A program made the position numbers and the translations under genes. A DNA stretch of 64,000 bases from an uncultured Sulfitobacter sp. (lineage in GTDB: Bacteria > Pseudomonadota > Alphaproteobacteria > Rhodobacterales > Rhodobacteraceae): the NCBI RefSeq assembly GCF_947499945.1, contig NZ_CANMQD010000002.1:620001-684000 (forward strand). Direction: 5' to 3'. The notes below the pieces were generated by a model that was not told where the DNA came from, searched no databases, and saw only the letters and a program-made list of their open reading frames with translations. Below, in pieces: positions 60,495-64,000 of this stretch; the first letter of the stretch is position 1; the number at the start of each line of letters is the position of its first letter.

Positions 60495-63400
60495 TCGCTG
60501 CCATTATTCGCGGCTCGATTGCCAACCGGATCATCATTCTTGCGCTGGCGATGATGATGGCGGTGACGGGCATCTGGGCGATCCGCACAACGCCAGTAGA
60601 TGCGATCCCCGATCTGTCGGATGTGCAGGTGATCGTGCGCACGCCCTATGCAGGCCAAGCGCCGCAGGTCGTCGAGGATCAGGTCACCTATCCTATCGCT
60701 ACCGCAATGCTGGCCGTGCCGGGCGCCAGTGATGTGCGTGGTTTTTCCTTTTTTGGGGATAGCTATGTCTATGTGGTTTTTGAGGATGGCACTGATCTTT
60801 ATTGGGCGCGAACGCGGGTGCTGGAATACCTTGGACAGATCACGGCGAACTTGCCTGAAGGTGTTTCTCCTCAGCTTGGGCCGGACGCGACTGGCGTCGG
60901 CTGGATTTACCAATATGCCCTGATCGACCGCACGGGTGGTCATGATCTGGCGCAGCTGCGCACGATCCAAGACTGGTTTCTTAAATACGAATTGCAGACC
61001 GTCGATGGTGTGTCCGAGGTCGCCACGATCGGCGGCATGGTCAAACAGTATCAGGTCGTGGTCGATCCCAACAAATTGCGCGCTTATGACATCACGCTGG
61101 CGCAAATTCAGGCCGCCATTCAGGGCGCCAACCGCGAGACAGGCGGCAGTGTGATCGAGATGGGCGAGGCCGAGTTTATGGTCCGCTCGACAGGTTATGT
61201 GGACGAGATCGCCGATCTGGCGAAAGCGCCGCTGATGGTCAACGAGCGTGGTGCAGCGATTACGCTTGGCGATGTGGCCGACATCCGGCTGGGGCCGGAA
61301 ATGCGGCGTGGCGTTGGTGAACTTGATGGCGAGGGTGATGCCGTAGGCGGCGTGGTTATCCTGCGCTGGGGCGGCAATGCGTTGTCGACGATCAAGGCGA
61401 TCGAGACGCGGATCGACGAGCTGCGCCAGAGCCTGCCCGAGGGCGTCGAGATCGTGACGACCTATAACCGCGCGGGCGTGATCGAGCGGGCCATCGACAA
61501 CCTTCAAAAGAAGCTGACCGAAGAATTTATCGTCGTCATTCTGGTTTGTGCCGCGTTCTTGCTGCACGTCCGCTCTTCGTTGGTGATCCTGCTGTCGCTG
61601 CCGCTAGGTATCTTCGCGGCGTTTATCATCATGAAGCTGCAAGGCGTGAACGCCAATATCATGTCGCTGGGCGGCATCGCCATTGCCATTGGCGCAATGG
61701 TGGATGCGGCGATTGTGATGATCGAGGCGATGCACCGAAGGCTGGAGAAGGAAACTCTCACCAACAAGAACCGTTGGCGAATTGTCACGGAATGTTGTTT
61801 GGAGGTGGGCCCTGCGCTCTTCTTCTCCCTCGCAATTATCGCGGTGAGTTTCCTGCCTGTGTTTGTGCTGGAAAGTCAGGAGGGCCGGTTGTTTAAACCG
61901 CTCGCCTTCACCAAGACCTATGCCATGGCCGCCGCTGCGATCCTGTCGATCACGCTGGTGCCTGTGCTCATGGGCTATTTCGTGCGCGGCCGCATCGTGC
62001 CGGAGCATCGCAACCCGCTCAACCGCTTGGTGATCTTTATCTACCGCCCGTTCCTTGACGCTGCCGTCGCATGGCCTTGGGCCACCACGATGCTCGCGGG
62101 CTTGCTGGTTGCCTCAATGTGGTGGCCGCTGCAACGCATCGGAAGCGAGTTCATGCCGGAGCTGAACGAGGGCGACTTCCTATATATGCCGTCGCTCTAT
62201 CCTGGCGTGTCCATCGGCAAAGCGCGTGAAGTGTTGCAACAGACTGACCGTCTGATCGCCACAGTGCCCGAAGTGCTGACGGTGCACGGCAAGCTGGGGC
62301 GTGCCGATACGGCGACGGATCCCGCACCGCTCACGATGATCGAGACGACGATCCAACTCAAACCCGAGGCCGACTGGCGCGAGGGGATGACCATGGACGA
62401 CATCCGCGCAGAGCTTGACCGTGTGGTGCAAATCCCCGGTGTCACGAACGTCTGGATCCAACCGATCAAGAACCGCATCGATATGCTGGCCACGGGTATC
62501 AAAACGCCTGTGGGGGTCAAAATATCTGGCGCTGACCTGCGCGTGATTGAACAAATCGGCATTGAGGTGGAGCGGATTGCAGGCGGGATTGAGGGCACGA
62601 CCTCCGCCTATGCCGAACGCCCCATTGGCGGGCGGTTTATCGAGATCAATCCAGACCGCGAGGCCGCTGCGCGGTATATGATGAGCGTGCGCGACATTCA
62701 GGATGTGGTGCAGACGGCCATCGGCGGCATGCAAGTCTCGGAATCCGTCGAAGGTCTCGAGCGGTTCCCGATCAACTTGCGCTATCCACAGGATTGGCGC
62801 GACAGCCCCGAACGACTGCGCGATCTGCCTGTGGTGACGCCCTCTGGCGCACATATTCCGCTGGGCACGCTGGCCGAGATCAAGGTGGTCGACGGACCGG
62901 GCATGATCCGCTCCGAGAATGCACGGCGCACGGGGTTCGTGTTCATCGATATCGCAGGCCGCGATCTGGGCGGCTATGTCGAGGAGGCACGCGCGGCTGT
63001 GGCGGAACAAGTGGTTTTGCCTGCGGGTTATTCGATCACATGGTCGGGACAATATGAATATATCCAGCGGATGCAGGAGCGGCTTAAACTGGTGGCTCCT
63101 GCGACACTGCTTATCATCACGTTGATGCTGTTCATGGCGTTCAACCGTGTGATTGAAGTGGGCATCATCCTTGCCGCACTGCCTGTGGCATTGGCAGGGG
63201 GCGTTTGGTTCTTGTGGTATCTCAGCTTTGATATCTCCGTGGCTGTGCTGGTGGGGTTTATCGCCCTTGCGGGTGTGGCGGTCGAGACGGCGATTGTCAT
63301 GCTGCTCTACCTCAACCTCGCATGGGACAAGCGCCGCAAACAGGCTGCTGCCGAGCGGCGGGAGATGACGCCGCTGGATGTGGAAGAGGTCGTCTTTGTG

Positions 63401-63670
63401 GGTGCTCTGCTGCGCGTGCGGCCTAAGGTTATGACTGTCGCCACCATCTTCGCGGGCCTCATCCCCATCATGTACGGCACCGGAACTGGCTCCGAAATCA
63501 TGCAACGGATCGCCGCCCCTATGGTGGGCGGAATGGCCACTGCGACCCTGCTCACACTTTTTGTTATTCCATCGATCTTCGTGATCTGGAAGCGGCTCGC
63601 CCTCAAAAGGGTCAACCGCGCCATGCTGCACCCCGAAGAGGGGGGCGCAGCGCCACAGCCTGCCGAATAA
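60491..63670 (+). CDS. cusA: CusA/CzcA-type heavy-metal RND efflux pump
   Basis: 1059 residues with 12 helices in the RND plan. The helix-four motif GAMVDAAIVMIEAMHRRLEKE carries Asp and Glu typical of HME-RND metal pumps, close to the CusA form (DAAIVMIEN). Met residues at the periplasmic cleft are numerous. Coupled by overlap to the CusB-like adaptor and followed by a CusF-like gene, so Cu(I)/Ag(I) export across the envelope is the likely function. The outer membrane factor (CusC) is not in the window. Confidence 0.92.
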   Translation: MIAAIIRGSIANRIIILALAMMMAVTGIWAIRTTPVDAIPDLSDVQVIVRTPYAGQAPQVVEDQVTYPIATAMLAVPGASDVRGFSFFGDSYVYVVFEDGTDLYWARTRVLEYLGQITANLPEGVSPQLGPDATGVGWIYQYALIDRTGGHDLAQLRTIQDWFLKYELQTVDGVSEVATIGGMVKQYQVVVDPNKLRAYDITLAQIQAAIQGANRETGGSVIEMGEAEFMVRSTGYVDEIADLAKAPLMVNERGAAITLGDVADIRLGPEMRRGVGELDGEGDAVGGVVILRWGGNALSTIKAIETRIDELRQSLPEGVEIVTTYNRAGVIERAIDNLQKKLTEEFIVVILVCAAFLLHVRSSLVILLSLPLGIFAAFIIMKLQGVNANIMSLGGIAIAIGAMVDAAIVMIEAMHRRLEKETLTNKNRWRIVTECCLEVGPALFFSLAIIAVSFLPVFVLESQEGRLFKPLAFTKTYAMAAAAILSITLVPVLMGYFVRGRIVPEHRNPLNRLVIFIYRPFLDAAVAWPWATTMLAGLLVASMWWPLQRIGSEFMPELNEGDFLYMPSLYPGVSIGKAREVLQQTDRLIATVPEVLTVHGKLGRADTATDPAPLTMIETTIQLKPEADWREGMTMDDIRAELDRVVQIPGVTNVWIQPIKNRIDMLATGIKTPVGVKISGADLRVIEQIGIEVERIAGGIEGTTSAYAERPIGGRFIEINPDREAAARYMMSVRDIQDVVQTAIGGMQVSESVEGLERFPINLRYPQDWRDSPERLRDLPVVTPSGAHIPLGTLAEIKVVDGPGMIRSENARRTGFVFIDIAGRDLGGYVEEARAAVAEQVVLPAGYSITWSGQYEYIQRMQERLKLVAPATLLIITLMLFMAFNRVIEVGIILAALPVALAGGVWFLWYLSFDISVAVLVGFIALAGVAVETAIVMLLYLNLAWDKRRKQAAAERREMTPLDVEEVVFVGALLRVRPKVMTVATIFAGLIPIMYGTGTGSEIMQRIAAPMVGGMATATLLTLFVIPSIFVIWKRLALKRVNRAMLHPEEGGAAPQPAE

Positions 63671-63695
63671 TCAACCCAACCTTAAAGGACGACTT

Positions 63696-64000
63696 ATGAA
63701 AACTCTCTCCCTTGCACTCTGTGTTCTGGCTCTTAACGCACCGCTCACCATGGCACAGACGACCCACTCCAGCACGGACCATTCAACGATGGACCATTCA
63801 AACATGACGATGAGCGCAGAGAAGATGGAAGGCGCTGTGCATACCAAAGCTATCGTAAACAGCTTTGGCGGCGGCACCGCAAATGTCAGCCATGAACCTA
63901 TCCCCGACATCGGCTGGCCTGCGATGACGATGGACCTGACTCTGCTGCCAGACGCCAAGATGATGGGCGAAGTTGCACAAGGGGATGCCGTCACCCTCAT
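63696..64000 (+). CDS. cusF: CusF-like periplasmic copper-binding protein (truncated by window edge)
   Basis: The ATG at 63696 (AAAGGAC upstream) opens a frame that reaches the window end. A signal peptide ending TMAQTT is followed by a Met/His-rich stretch (STMDHSNMTMSAEKM) and the CusF domain with HEPIPDIGWPAMTMDL, which contains the His, Trp and both Met residues that bind Cu(I). It probably carries metal to the CusBA pump. The 3' end is outside the window. Confidence 0.9.
   Translation, partial: MKTLSLALCVLALNAPLTMAQTTHSSTDHSTMDHSNMTMSAEKMEGAVHTKAIVNSFGGGTANVSHEPIPDIGWPAMTMDLTLLPDAKMMGEVAQGDAVTL

Noticed and set aside
62180-63631. 483-codon minus-strand frame antisense to cusA
   Set aside because: His/Asp/Arg-rich shadow with no start context; cusA is unambiguous.
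1-64000. CRISPR array or long direct repeats
   Set aside because: No regularly spaced short repeats were found; the only tandem repeats are coding repeats in tamB and the CusB-type gene.

Overview
The window looks like a chromosomal stretch of an alphaproteobacterium of the Roseobacter group (Rhodobacterales). The reasons are moderately high GC, several TRAP transporters, a tamA-tamB pair, a tandem glycine riboswitch ahead of gcvT-gcvH-gcvP, an Acg-type Tat nitroreductase, and frequent four-base start/stop overlaps. The genus cannot be fixed from the sequence alone. No rRNA, tRNA or CRISPR array was recognised.

Layout. 1-1412 is decayed, AT-richer DNA with a hypothetical gene and remnants of a serine recombinase and an HNH endonuclease. 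1413-7700 is a compact minus-strand mobile element: P4-type integrase, AlpA regulator, YdaU/DUF1376 protein, small HTH protein, unknown genes and a terminase small subunit, with no capsid, portal or large terminase. This resembles a phage satellite (PICI-like) or a remnant of one. 8116-12317 is a type III polyketide synthase operon with a membrane methyltransferase, an MMPL/RND exporter and a secreted protein. 12347-17375 (minus) holds an orphan LivM permease, a VOC protein, MarR, an Acg nitroreductase and an FAD monooxygenase. 17710-23672 is tamA-tamB. 23679-25503 holds a flavin reductase and a divergent DUF1772/TetR pair. 25562-27517 is acs. 28026-31191 is a TRAP dctP-dctQ-dctM operon. 31245-35011 is an SbcD/YhaO-like nuclease with an SMC-like ATPase. 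35114-37757 holds an LprI-like protein, a nitronate monooxygenase and a Rieske oxygenase. 37747-41593 holds an M20 peptidase and a divergent MarR/aromatic hydroxylase pair resembling mobR-mobA. 41658-46256 is the glycine cleavage operon. 46492-47523 is an iron-type binding protein. 47610-51796 is a two-component system plus dgkA and eptA for lipid A modification. 52111-55083 holds a GntR regulator, a P450 and an orphan TRAP binding protein. 55205-55783 is a hemerythrin-like protein. 56282-64000 is a copper/silver efflux island.

How the genes fit together. EptA moves phosphoethanolamine from phosphatidylethanolamine to lipid A and leaves diacylglycerol, which the overlapping dgkA gene product can phosphorylate; the adjacent sensor/regulator pair is a plausible controller. 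The copper region combines a Crp-family regulator, His/Met-rich secreted proteins, a CusB-type adaptor carrying four CusF-like domains, a CusA pump and a separate CusF. Several divergent regulator/target pairs have clear palindromes between them.

The least ordinary items are the satellite-like element, the CusB protein with four CusF-like domains (two with Met in place of the conserved Trp), the type III PKS operon with its own exporter, the P450 with Pro in place of the I-helix Thr, and the eptA-dgkA coupling.
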